Shown here piece by piece: positions 17,413 to 25,934 of a DNA stretch of 64,000 nucleotides (positions are counted from its first letter, which is position 1; each line of letters begins with the position of its first letter). Below the pieces are notes generated by a model that made no database searches, had not been told where the DNA came from, and saw nothing but the letters and a program-made list of their open reading frames with translations. Source of the DNA: JAXHMM01 sp964528445 (GTDB taxonomy: Bacteria; Bacteroidota; Rhodothermia; Balneolales; Balneolaceae). Made by a program: the position numbers and the translations under genes. Location: NCBI GenBank assembly GCA_964528445.1, contig CAZGSL010000003.1, forward strand, positions 33,654 to 97,653, in the 5' to 3' direction.

Positions 17413-18294
17413 ATGCCGGGAATGCAGCTAATTGCCGACAGTGGGGCTACCAAGACGGCGTGGCGCCTTATCGGAGAGGGAACGGGGAAATCCCTGGTCA
17501 CGGAGGGACTCAATCCCTATTACCACTCCCCCGGCAATATTCGCAATATCGTAAAGGAGGGGATCCTTCCCGAGACCGGGGAAGCGGGGATCGAGGCCGT
17601 CCGGTTCTACGGGGCCGGCTGCGACGGCCCCCGGAAGAGGGAGCAGGTGGCCGAGGCGCTGGCCCCGCTCTTCCCCCGCGCCGATATCCGCGTCCACCAC
17701 GACCTGCTGGGCGCCGCACGCGCCTGCTTCCTGCGGGAGGAGGGCCTGGCCTGCATTATCGGGACCGGCTCCAATACCTGCTACTACGACGGGGAGAAAA
17801 TCGCCGAGCATATTCCCTCCCTGGCCTTCGTCCTGGGCGACGAGGGATCGGCCGGCTGGTTCGGCAAGCGGCTGATCAACGACTACTTCCGCCGCGAGGT
17901 GCCGGAGCCGCTCCGGAGCGCCCTGGAGGAGGGATACAACATGGACCTGGATCACATCACCCGCGGCACCTACGAGGGAACGCAGCCGAGCCGGTTCGTG
18001 GCGTCGTATGCCGCGTTCCTGGGGGATCACCGGGAGCACCCCTACGTGGGGGAGATGCTGCGGGAGGGTTTTGAGCGGCTGGCCGACCGCGTGCTTCTCA
18101 AGTATCGCGATGCGAAGCGTCACGAAGTGCGGTTTGTGGGGGCGGTCGCCTGGTCGTACAGGGAGCTGATTTCCCATATTCTGCAAGAACGGGATATGCG
18201 GGCCGGACTCTTTCTGAAGGATCCCATGGATCGCCTGGTGGAATATCACGGGGGACCCGCCGCCGAAACAGCCGAAACAAGGCAAACCGAATAA
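17413..18294 (+). CDS. BadF/BadG-type ATPase, N-acetylglucosamine kinase-like
   Basis: 293 residues of the ASKHA (hsp70/actin/sugar kinase) fold: phosphate-1 loop DSGATKTAW (9-17), phosphate-2 loop IIGTGSNTCYY, and LGDEGSAGWFG, as in eukaryotic-type GlcNAc kinases. In Bacteroidota this family often acts in recycling of cell wall amino sugars. It is followed after 3 nt by tatD, so the two share a transcript. Confidence 0.8.
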   Translation: MPGMQLIADSGATKTAWRLIGEGTGKSLVTEGLNPYYHSPGNIRNIVKEGILPETGEAGIEAVRFYGAGCDGPRKREQVAEALAPLFPRADIRVHHDLLGAARACFLREEGLACIIGTGSNTCYYDGEKIAEHIPSLAFVLGDEGSAGWFGKRLINDYFRREVPEPLRSALEEGYNMDLDHITRGTYEGTQPSRFVASYAAFLGDHREHPYVGEMLREGFERLADRVLLKYRDAKRHEVRFVGAVAWSYRELISHILQERDMRAGLFLKDPMDRLVEYHGGPAAETAETRQTE

Positions 18295-18297
18295 ACC

Positions 18298-19077
18298 ATG
18301 CTTGTCGATACCCACTGCCATATCTACGCGGAAGCGTTCGACGAAGATCGCCCGTCGGTCCTCGACCGCGCGGCCGAAGCCGGCGTCGGGCATATCTTCA
18401 TGCCGGCGATCTCCTTCGACTCCCTGGAGAAGATGGACCGCCTGGAGCATTCCCGCATCCGCTTTCACAAAATGGCCGGGATTCACCCGACCGAAATCAA
18501 CCGGGGGGCGTCGGCTTCGCCCGGGGAGCTGGCGGAGTGGTGCGGAAGGGAGGAGTTCGTGGGGGTGGGGGAGACCGGGCTGGACTACCACTGGAGCACG
18601 GAGCACAAGGATCAGCAGAATGCCAGCCTCCGCCTGCACTGCGAGGTGGCCCGGGAGGTGGGAAAGCCGATCGTCCTGCATAACCGGGAGAGCACCGGTG
18701 ACCTGCTGGATATCATCGAGGAGCAGCAGGATGGCTCCCTGGAGGGGATATGGCACTGTTTCAACGGAAGCGCGGAGGAGGGGAGACGGGCGATCGACCT
18801 GGGGCTCCACCTGGGCATAGGGGGCGTGCTGACTTTCAAAAACGCCGGCGTGGACCGGGCGGCGAGCCGGCTGCCGGCGGACCGGATGGTGCTGGAGACC
18901 GATGCCCCCTATCTTTCTCCCGAACCCCAGCGGGGCTCCCGCAACGAGCCCGCCTACGTCCGCCACACGGCCCGGCGGCTCGCGGAGGTGCTGGAGATGG
19001 ATTTCGATGAGCTCGCGCGGCAAACCACCGCCACGGCGCTGGAGCTGTTCGGGGTGGACGAAGGGGTGGATCCCTAG
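18298..19077 (+). CDS. tatD: TatD-family metal-dependent DNase
   Basis: 259 residues, TIM-barrel amidohydrolase fold. Metal ligands are visible: H6-C-H8 (DTHCHIY), E92 (GVGETGLDYH), H128 (VLHNRE), H153 (WHCFNG) and D202 (LETDAPYLSP). TatD enzymes have 3'-5' exonuclease or D-aminoacyl-tRNA deacylase activity. It is convergent with pdxB, with 6 nt between stops. Confidence 0.93.
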   Translation: MLVDTHCHIYAEAFDEDRPSVLDRAAEAGVGHIFMPAISFDSLEKMDRLEHSRIRFHKMAGIHPTEINRGASASPGELAEWCGREEFVGVGETGLDYHWSTEHKDQQNASLRLHCEVAREVGKPIVLHNRESTGDLLDIIEEQQDGSLEGIWHCFNGSAEEGRRAIDLGLHLGIGGVLTFKNAGVDRAASRLPADRMVLETDAPYLSPEPQRGSRNEPAYVRHTARRLAEVLEMDFDELARQTTATALELFGVDEGVDP

Positions 19078-19083
19078 GAGGGG

Positions 19084-20211
19084 TTACAACCTATCAACCC
19101 CCAGCTTTTCCAGGAGGGGAAATTTCCGGTGCAGCTCCTCCGGCGCGGACCGGGTGTGGAACTCGTCGCGGAGGGGAAACGTGGCCCTGAGGCGGTTGAA
19201 CTTCTCTCCCTTCTGTTCCGGCTCCAGTCCCAGCAGGGCGTGAAGCTCCGCCTCGTAACGCCGCGCGGGATGGAGCTTGTTCAGCAGTTCCGCCAGGGAG
19301 ACCGAGGGGTCGGCTTCCAGGGGTATCGGCTTCTCCGCGACCCCCGCTTCCCCGGCAGCGGACAGCCCGAAGTGTCCGCAGAGGGCCCGGGCAACCATCC
19401 GGCTGGCTTTCCGCTTGGCCTGGCGCGAGTAGCCGGCAATGTGGGGCGTGGCCAGGAAGGCCGATTCGGCCGACCGGTCGTGGAAGGCGGGCTCTCCCTC
19501 CCAGACATCCAGGATGTAGTCGCGTCCGATCTCGCGCCCCGCGTACTCCCGGACCGCCTCCTCATCGACCACCCCGCCCCGGGAGGTGTTGACGATCAGC
19601 CGGGCCCGGCACTTCCGAAGGGCTTCCCGATCCAGCCACCGGCGCGTCGGCCAGGATCCCTTTTCGGTGAAGGGGACGTGAAAGGTGAGCACGTCGCATT
19701 TGAGCACCTCGTCCGCCGTGCAGCTTTCAAAACTCTCCTCCCGCCGGGCCCGCGGAGGGTCGTTCAGCCGCAGGCGGGTGGTTCCGCACTTCTCCAGGAG
19801 CCGCTTTACGGCCCCGCCGGCGTGGCCGGCCCCCACGATTCCAATCTGGAGTTCTCCGGGTTCCTCACCGCGCTCCCCGCACCAGAGCAGCAGTCCGGTG
19901 AGCACGTACTCGGCGACCGAACGGGCGTTGCAGCCGGCGGCGTCCGCGAAGGCGATGCCCCGGCGGCCGAGCTCCTCCAGGTCCACATGGTCGGTCCCCG
20001 AGGAGGCGGTCCCCACGAACTCCAGGCGTCCGCTGAACCGGTCCAGGGTCCGGCGGCCGACCGGGATGACGGTGCGGGTGAGGAAGGCGTCGTAATCCAG
20101 CGCGCCGGCGGGCAGGCCGTCCCGGGGATCGAAGCGATGCAGTTCGACCTCCGCCGCAGGCAGCATATCCTCCAGTTCGAAGAGGAATTTGTCGGCCAGG
20201 ACTTTTATCAT
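19084..20211 (-). CDS. pdxB: 4-phosphoerythronate dehydrogenase
   Basis: 375 residues of the D-2-hydroxyacid dehydrogenase family. NAD-binding GIVGAGHAGG (GxGxxG at 127-132), the NTSRGGVVDE active-site arginine and the TPHIAGYS histidine are all present, with a C-terminal extension of about 90 residues typical for PdxB dimerisation. It oxidises 4-phospho-D-erythronate in the DXP-dependent pyridoxal phosphate pathway. Divergent from the phosphorylase gene with only 35 nt between starts. Confidence 0.9.
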   Translation of the reverse strand: MIKVLADKFLFELEDMLPAAEVELHRFDPRDGLPAGALDYDAFLTRTVIPVGRRTLDRFSGRLEFVGTASSGTDHVDLEELGRRGIAFADAAGCNARSVAEYVLTGLLLWCGERGEEPGELQIGIVGAGHAGGAVKRLLEKCGTTRLRLNDPPRARREESFESCTADEVLKCDVLTFHVPFTEKGSWPTRRWLDREALRKCRARLIVNTSRGGVVDEEAVREYAGREIGRDYILDVWEGEPAFHDRSAESAFLATPHIAGYSRQAKRKASRMVARALCGHFGLSAAGEAGVAEKPIPLEADPSVSLAELLNKLHPARRYEAELHALLGLEPEQKGEKFNRLRATFPLRDEFHTRSAPEELHRKFPLLEKLGVDRL

Positions 20212-20246
20212 AGAGCCTCTGTATTTGTAAAAAAAAACAATCCGGT

Positions 20247-21602
20247 ATGACCGACAATTTCAATCCTGTATCGATCATTCGCAAGAAAAGAGACGGAGAG
20301 GAGCTGGAGGAGGGGGAGATCCGGTACCTGGTCGAATCGTATACGGCCGACCGCCTGCCGGACTACCAGATGAGCGCGTTCCTGATGGCCGCCTGGTTCG
20401 GGGGACTGAGCGGGCGGGAGTCGTCGGTGCTGACCGACGCCATGCTGCATTCGGGGAGGATCGTGGACCTTGACGGGGTGCCGGGTACCAAGGTGGACAA
20501 ACACTCCACGGGCGGGGTGGGGGATAAAATATCGCTCGTCCTGGCTCCCGTGGTCGCCTCCTGCGGGGTGCCCGTGCCGATGATTTCGGGCAGGGGACTG
20601 GGCCATACCGGGGGGACGCTCGACAAGCTTGAGTCGATTACCGGTTTCGACGTCGATATCTCCCTCGAGCGCTACCGCGAGATCCTCGGCCGCCACCGGA
20701 TGGTGATGTGCGGGCAGACCGAAGAGATCGCGCCCGCCGACAAGCGCCTCTACGCGCTGAGGGACGTCACCGCCACGGTCGAGTTCATCCCCTACATCGC
20801 CAGCAGCATCATGAGCAAGAAGCTGGCGGAGGGGATCGACGGACTGGTGCTGGACGTGAAGTTCGGAAGCGGGGCCTTCATGAAGAAGCGGGAGGAGGCG
20901 GTCGAGCTGGCGGAAACCATGGTGCGGATCGGCGGACATTTCGACGTGGAGACGGTGGCGTGGCTGACGAGCATGGAACAGCCCCTCGGACGGAAGATCG
21001 GAAACTGGCTGGAGGTGGAGGAGGCGGCCGACTGCCTGCGGGGCGGGGGACCCGATGACGTGCTCGAGGTAACCCACACGCTGGCGGGCACCATGCTGCA
21101 GCTGGGCGGGGAGGCCGGGTCGCTGGAGGAGGGGATGGAGAAAAGCCGGGAGGCGGTGAGCAGCGGACGGGCCTGGGAGACCTTCCTGGGACTGGTGGAG
21201 GAGCAGGGGGGCGACGCGGAGCTGCTCCGGAACCCCGAAACGTATCCCGGGGCGGAGCACGCCTTCGAGGTGACCTCCTCTGCCGAAGGGTATCTCGAAA
21301 AGATGGACGCCTATGAGATCGGAATGGCGTCGGTGGAACTGGGGGCCGGGCGGCGCAGGAAGGAGGATGCAGTGGATCCCCGCGCCGGAATTGTACTTGA
21401 AAAGAAAATTGGGGATACTGTCAGGAAGGGTGAAACAATAGCGGTGGGTTTTACGAACAATAAGCAGGCCGTGGAAGGGGTTAATCGCATGTTGAGTCAG
21501 GCTTTTTCCATCGGCGATTCGCCCCCGGAGCCACTTCGGCTGATCTCCGGCAGGGTGGATAAAACGGGCATGAGAGAGTCGGCGGAGAAAGACGATAAAT
21601 AG
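20247..21602 (+). CDS. Pyrimidine-nucleoside (thymidine) phosphorylase
   Basis: 451 residues. The phosphate-binding KHSTGGVGDK and the family signature SGRGLGHTGGTLDKLESI are intact, and the C-terminal PYNP domain ends the chain (DPRAGIVLEKKIGDTVRKGE). The enzyme splits thymidine or uridine with phosphate in nucleoside salvage. Whether it takes only thymidine (DeoA) or both pyrimidines (Pdp) cannot be told here. The 92-nt spacer to pspA marks the end of this unit. Confidence 0.94.
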   Translation: MTDNFNPVSIIRKKRDGEELEEGEIRYLVESYTADRLPDYQMSAFLMAAWFGGLSGRESSVLTDAMLHSGRIVDLDGVPGTKVDKHSTGGVGDKISLVLAPVVASCGVPVPMISGRGLGHTGGTLDKLESITGFDVDISLERYREILGRHRMVMCGQTEEIAPADKRLYALRDVTATVEFIPYIASSIMSKKLAEGIDGLVLDVKFGSGAFMKKREEAVELAETMVRIGGHFDVETVAWLTSMEQPLGRKIGNWLEVEEAADCLRGGGPDDVLEVTHTLAGTMLQLGGEAGSLEEGMEKSREAVSSGRAWETFLGLVEEQGGDAELLRNPETYPGAEHAFEVTSSAEGYLEKMDAYEIGMASVELGAGRRRKEDAVDPRAGIVLEKKIGDTVRKGETIAVGFTNNKQAVEGVNRMLSQAFSIGDSPPEPLRLISGRVDKTGMRESAEKDDK

Positions 21603-21694
21603 TTGCAATAAAGCCATTTATAACCAAATTTACGCCACTGATATCCTTTTTTAGCTAAGAGGGCACGGGCAAATTCAAATAAAGGGTTAAAACT

Positions 21695-22483
21695 ATGTTT
21701 AAACGTTTCATACGTGCTATTAAGTCGATTTTCGGGGGCATCGTCAGCTCTATGGAGGACCCCAAGCTGATTCTGGAGCAGAACATCCGGGACCTGAACG
21801 ACCAGATCCCGCAGATGAACGAGAATATCGCCACGGTCAAGGCGAATATGATGATGCTTCAGAAAGAGGTAAAGAAATACGAAAAGCGGATTCAGGACCT
21901 GACGGCGAAGATCAAATCCGCCATCCAGGCGGACCGCGACGATATCGCCGAGGGATACGCCCTGCAGCTCGAGAAGGCGCGGGAAAATCTCTCCAGTTCG
22001 AAAGAGCAGCTCCAGTTCGCCGAGCAGGCCTACGAGAAGGCGCTCAAGGTCAAAAAGGCGTTTATCCGGGAGAAAGACCAAAAGATCCAGGAGGCCAAGG
22101 AGGCTCTGCGTGCCAGCGAACGGGCCGAATGGCAGGCCAAGGTGGCCGACGCCCTGGAACAGTTTGAAATCGGGGGCATGGACCAGACCCACGACGAGAT
22201 GGTCAACCGCCTGAACGAGCGGACTGCCAAAAATGAGGCCCGGATGGAGATGGCGCTGGACAGCATCGATACCGAGGCCATGGAGATCGAGGCCAACGCC
22301 GAGAAGCTGCGCGCCAGCGAGCTGGTCAAGCAGTTCAAGGCCGAGATGGGAGTCTCTTCCGGTGAGGAGCAGCTGGAGTCCCCCGAAAGCGAAGAGGACC
22401 GCATCGACGTCGAGGGGACGGAGAGCGAGGGAGAGAAGGAGTCCGGCAAAACCATCGGCAACAAGGAGCGATCCAAGTCCTGA
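21695..22483 (+). CDS. pspA: PspA/IM30 (Vipp1) family protein
   Basis: 262 residues. The N-terminal amphipathic helix (MFKRFIRAIKSIFGGIVSSM, 1-20) is followed by the PspA helical hairpin and further helices to about 219, then an acidic disordered tail (220-262). PspA/Vipp1 proteins are bacterial ESCRT-III relatives that coat and repair the inner membrane under envelope stress. It heads an operon with a half-length paralogue, a membrane coiled-coil protein, and, four genes on, an AAA+ ATPase. No pspBC or pspF is present. The promoter is not evident; a GGCACG at 21663 lacks the matching -12 GC of a sigma-54 site. Confidence 0.92.
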   Translation: MFKRFIRAIKSIFGGIVSSMEDPKLILEQNIRDLNDQIPQMNENIATVKANMMMLQKEVKKYEKRIQDLTAKIKSAIQADRDDIAEGYALQLEKARENLSSSKEQLQFAEQAYEKALKVKKAFIREKDQKIQEAKEALRASERAEWQAKVADALEQFEIGGMDQTHDEMVNRLNERTAKNEARMEMALDSIDTEAMEIEANAEKLRASELVKQFKAEMGVSSGEEQLESPESEEDRIDVEGTESEGEKESGKTIGNKERSKS

Positions 22484-22487
22484 TCCC

Positions 22488-22955
22488 ATGAGCGACAGCC
22501 GCGAAGAACGGGAACGCCTGAAGGAGGAGTACAAGCAGCACTACCGCAAAATGCGGGAGGCGAAAGAGCGGCTCAGCCGCACGCGGAACAGCCGGAATAT
22601 CGCCCGTGCCCTCCAGGATATGGATACTTCGGGCGTTATGGAGACCTTTGACGATTTTCTCTTCAAGGTGAAGTCGAAGCTGGCGACGGTGGAGGCCCGC
22701 CTGGACGTGGCAATGGAGAGCCTTTCGGAAGAGGGGGAGTCCGAGGTCCAGGAGGAGGATCTGGATGAGGAGATGAGCAGGGAGCGGGCACGGGAGACCC
22801 TCAAGCAGGTAAAGATGGAAATGGGGTCCCTCTACAGCGAAATTGAAGAGCAGGCCTCGGCCATGAATGTGCGCAAGACCATAGGGCCGGAAGAGGATCG
22901 CCCGGAGGCCGGGAGCGGGGAGCGGGATCCGGAAAAGAGTAAGGGCGGCACATGA
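22488..22955 (+). CDS. Half-length PspA paralogue (C-terminal PspA helices only)
   Basis: 155 residues starting at the ATG 4 nt after the pspA stop. Residues 37-79 align without gaps to PspA 149-191 (identical residues include AxAL, the G, T and D before the helix, then EAR..xA..S), and residues 101-113 match PspA 207-219 (KQ-x-K-x-EMG) after a 6-residue shorter linker. It lacks the N-terminal membrane helix and the long hairpin. The tail is acidic. Read as a truncated duplicate that could cap or modify PspA polymers; no named family is recognised. Its stop overlaps the next gene by 4 nt. Confidence 0.8.
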   Translation: MSDSREERERLKEEYKQHYRKMREAKERLSRTRNSRNIARALQDMDTSGVMETFDDFLFKVKSKLATVEARLDVAMESLSEEGESEVQEEDLDEEMSRERARETLKQVKMEMGSLYSEIEEQASAMNVRKTIGPEEDRPEAGSGERDPEKSKGGT

Positions 22956-23848
22956 GTGAGACGGAAGAGGAGATAGCATCCATCAATTTTACCCAGGAGG
23001 CCTTTCTGCATCCTCTCAACCTGGGCGTGCTGCTGGTTTCGACCATCTCCGCGTTTGTACTGAGCGATGTCGGACTGGTCTCCAACCTGGTGCTGACCAT
23101 GACGTTCGGCGTGGAGCTGATGTATCTGGGGATCGTCCCCCGCCTGCCGCGTTTCCGGAAAAACATCAAGCTGAAGAAATTGCGGGAACGGAACGCGGCC
23201 GCCGAAGAGAAGACCACGTTCCATGAGCTGGACCGGAAGAGCAAAAAGCGGTTCCTGGTCATGAAACACCTGGCGAAGCTGATCAGGGAGAATTTCGACA
23301 AACTGCCCTACAGCTCCCAGGGCCTGCTGGATAACATCCGGAAGAAGATCGAGGAGCTCACATCCAACTACCTTACCCTGCTGGACCTCCACAAACGCTA
23401 CCAGATCTACATGAACACCTCGGTGGAGGAGAGCCTCAAGCGGGAGGTGGCCTCGGAGGAGCAGAGCCTGGAGGCCCTCGAGTCGGAGCGCCTGAAGAAG
23501 ACCAAGCAGCGCCGCATCGCGATACTCAAGAAGAGGCTCAAGAAGTTCGAGATCGCCAAGGAGAAGTACCTGATCTGCGAAACCCACCTGGAGACCATAG
23601 AAGACGCTATCCGCTACATATACGAACAGTCGATGACCATGAGCAACGCTGAGGAGATCGGGTTTCAGCTCGACAACCTGCTGGAAGAGGTGGAAGAGAC
23701 TTCCCAGCTCATCGACGACCTCGACAGCGAGATTCTGCCCGTATACTCCGAGCTTGATGAAGTGGAACTGGATGCCGAACTTAGGAGAGCCGAATCCGAA
23801 ATGGAATCCGGCGAAGCTCCCGACACTTCCAACCGAGTCAAAGAATAG
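22952..23848 (+). CDS. Membrane-anchored coiled-coil protein of the PspA operon
   Basis: 298 residues with no family I recognise. Two hydrophobic segments near the N-terminus (about 22-38 and 42-62) form a hairpin, followed by a long basic then acidic helical region: KNIKLKKLRERN at the membrane edge, a Lys/Arg-rich coiled coil (about 150-195) and a Glu/Asp-rich C-terminal third. The topology suggests an inner membrane anchor with a large cytoplasmic coiled coil. It overlaps the half-PspA gene by 4 nt, so it is a natural candidate for the membrane partner of PspA in this operon, in place of PspB/PspC. Confidence 0.75.
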   Translation: MSETEEEIASINFTQEAFLHPLNLGVLLVSTISAFVLSDVGLVSNLVLTMTFGVELMYLGIVPRLPRFRKNIKLKKLRERNAAAEEKTTFHELDRKSKKRFLVMKHLAKLIRENFDKLPYSSQGLLDNIRKKIEELTSNYLTLLDLHKRYQIYMNTSVEESLKREVASEEQSLEALESERLKKTKQRRIAILKKRLKKFEIAKEKYLICETHLETIEDAIRYIYEQSMTMSNAEEIGFQLDNLLEEVEETSQLIDDLDSEILPVYSELDEVELDAELRRAESEMESGEAPDTSNRVKE

Positions 23849-23860
23849 AATCTCCCCTCC

Positions 23861-24640
23861 ATGAGTAACTCCTACAATACCCTTGCCCTGGAAACCGACC
23901 GCGACGGCGTAGCCCTGCTGACCGTCAACCGGCCGGACAAGATGAACGCGCTGAATGCCGAGGTGCTGGACGAGCTTTCCGAGGCGATTGAATTCCTCGC
24001 GGAAGACGACGATGTCAGCGCGGTGATCGTCACGGGGGCGGGAGAGAAGGCCTTCGTGGCCGGGGCCGATATCGGCGAGCTGCGGGAACTGGACAGCCGG
24101 ACGGGCAAGGAGTTCTCCCGGAAGGGGCAGCGGGTCTTCCGGGCGCTCGAGGAGCTGCCCGTGCCGGTGGTGGCGGCCGTGAACGGCTACGCCCTGGGAG
24201 GCGGCTGCGAGCTGGCCATGGCGTGTCACCTGAGGGTGGCGTCGGCGTCGGCCGTGTTCGGCCTCCCGGAAGTGGGTCTGGGCATCATTCCGGGTTACGG
24301 GGGAACCCAGCGCCTGCCGCGTATCGTGGGACGCTCAAGGGCCCTGGAGATGATTCTTTCGGGGCGGCAGGTAAAAGCCGAAGAGGCGCTGAAGATCGGG
24401 CTGGCCGACCGTGCGGGCGGCGACGACCCCGTCGGGGAGGCGCGCGAACTGCTGAACAAAATCCTGGGCAACGGCCCGCTGGCGGTGAGAAATGCCCTGC
24501 GGGCGGTCTGCCGGACCGGCACGGAGGAGGACTACGGGGAGGAGGCCGAACTGTTTGCCGACCTCTGCGACACCGACGACTTCAACGAAGGAACCTCCGC
24601 CTTTCTCGAAAAGAGAAAAGCGGATTTCAAGGGCCAGTAG
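23861..24640 (+). CDS. Enoyl-CoA hydratase/isomerase (crotonase family)
   Basis: 259 residues. Oxyanion-hole segments AGADIGEL and GYALGGGCELAMACH, and both catalytic glutamates in the expected places (CELAMAC and FGLPEVGLGIIPGYGG). A short-chain 3-hydroxyacyl-CoA dehydratase of beta-oxidation type is most likely. It lies 12 nt after the membrane coiled-coil gene and 12 nt before the CorC gene, so it shares the PspA operon, although a direct functional link is not obvious. Confidence 0.92.
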   Translation: MSNSYNTLALETDRDGVALLTVNRPDKMNALNAEVLDELSEAIEFLAEDDDVSAVIVTGAGEKAFVAGADIGELRELDSRTGKEFSRKGQRVFRALEELPVPVVAAVNGYALGGGCELAMACHLRVASASAVFGLPEVGLGIIPGYGGTQRLPRIVGRSRALEMILSGRQVKAEEALKIGLADRAGGDDPVGEARELLNKILGNGPLAVRNALRAVCRTGTEEDYGEEAELFADLCDTDDFNEGTSAFLEKRKADFKGQ

Positions 24641-24652
24641 TCCCCTATCCTC

Positions 24653-25930
24653 ATGATTGAGTTCCTGCTGATCTTTTTTGCCGTTTTGATGAGCGGCTTT
24701 TTCTCCGGTTCCGAAATCGCATTTGTCTCCGCCAATCGCCTGAAACTGGAGATCGAGTCCCGCAAGGAGTCGTGGACCGGCCGCACCGTCAACTACTTTA
24801 TACGCAACCCCGAGACGTTCCTGACCACCACGCTGGTGGGCAACAACATCGTGAACGTCTTTTACGCCACTCTTATGACGCTCTTCCTGGTGGGGCCCAT
24901 CACCGGGCTGCTGCAGGGCGGCTCCCCGGATCCCCCATCGGCGGTACTGGTGCTGGTGATTCAGACCGTCGTCGCCTCGGTTATTATCATGCTCTTCGGC
25001 GAGATCCTGCCCAAGGCGCTTTTCCGCCTTAACGCCGACTGGTGGGTCCGGATCGTCGCCGTTCCCCAGCAGCTTTTCAACTGGCTGTTCCGTCCCCTGA
25101 TCGTGGTGGCCAATGCCTGCTCCAACGTGCTGATCCGGTTCCTGGCGCCGGGAGCTGAGCCCGCCGAACATATCCTGAGGAGGCAGGATGTGGAGCTGAT
25201 CTTCAAGGAGCTGCGGGACATAGGGGGCAGCGACCTTGACCGCGAGGATTCGGAAATCCTCCACAACGTCCTGGAGCTCTCCAACAAGCGGGTGAAGGAG
25301 TCCATGATTCCCCGTACCGATATCGTGGCGGTGGAAAAAAGCGCCGGCATCGACGAGACGCTGAAGCTTTTCATCTCTTCGGGCTTCTCCAAGCTGCCCG
25401 TCTACCGGGAGAGCATCGACGACATCATCGGGGTGATCTTTGCATACGACCTCTTCAGCAATCCCGCGGACCTGACCGAGATCATGCGCCCCATCAAACT
25501 GGTTCCCTCTTCCCAGAAATCGAAGGACCTGCTCTCGGAATTTCGAAAATCCAACAGCTCCGTGGCCATCGTCATCGACGAGTACGGGGGCACGGCGGGG
25601 ATGGTGACGATTGAAGACCTGCTGGAGGAGGTGGTCGGGGATATACAGGACGAATACGACACGGAGGATTACTTCGTGAAGAAACTTTCCTCCGACACCT
25701 TCGTTATCAGCGGCGGGGTGGAACTGGACGACCTGGGGGAGTCGCATCCGGAGATCGACCTCCCCGGGGAGTCCGCCGAATTCGAGACGGTGGCCGGGTA
25801 CATCATTCACGAGCTGGGGCGCATCCCGAAGGTCAACGAGGAGCTGTTGATCGACGGCAACAAGTTTATCATCAGCAAGGCCACCCCCAGCCGCATCGAA
25901 ACGGTTAAACTCATTTTAAGCAGGGAATAA
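24653..25930 (+). CDS. HlyC/CorC (CNNM-type) transporter with CBS domains
   Basis: 425 residues: an N-terminal DUF21/CNNM membrane domain with the FFSGSEIAFVSAN opening and NNIVNVFYATL, a CBS pair in the middle (MIPRTDIVAVEK; VIDEYGGTAGMVTIEDLLEEVVGDI) and the C-terminal CorC_HlyC transporter-associated domain. The family exports Mg2+ or acts in Mg2+/Co2+ resistance. It is followed after 4 nt by the AAA+ gene. Confidence 0.92.
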   Translation: MIEFLLIFFAVLMSGFFSGSEIAFVSANRLKLEIESRKESWTGRTVNYFIRNPETFLTTTLVGNNIVNVFYATLMTLFLVGPITGLLQGGSPDPPSAVLVLVIQTVVASVIIMLFGEILPKALFRLNADWWVRIVAVPQQLFNWLFRPLIVVANACSNVLIRFLAPGAEPAEHILRRQDVELIFKELRDIGGSDLDREDSEILHNVLELSNKRVKESMIPRTDIVAVEKSAGIDETLKLFISSGFSKLPVYRESIDDIIGVIFAYDLFSNPADLTEIMRPIKLVPSSQKSKDLLSEFRKSNSSVAIVIDEYGGTAGMVTIEDLLEEVVGDIQDEYDTEDYFVKKLSSDTFVISGGVELDDLGESHPEIDLPGESAEFETVAGYIIHELGRIPKVNEELLIDGNKFIISKATPSRIETVKLILSRE

Positions 25931-25934
25931 ATTC

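Noticed and set aside
17428..19023. 531-codon minus-strand frame
   Set aside because: Antisense to the sugar kinase and tatD genes, which both have clear active-site motifs.
21655..21690. Sigma-54 promoter before pspA
   Set aside because: GGCACG is present, but no GC at the right spacing for the -12 element; the rpoN gene elsewhere in the window does not change that.
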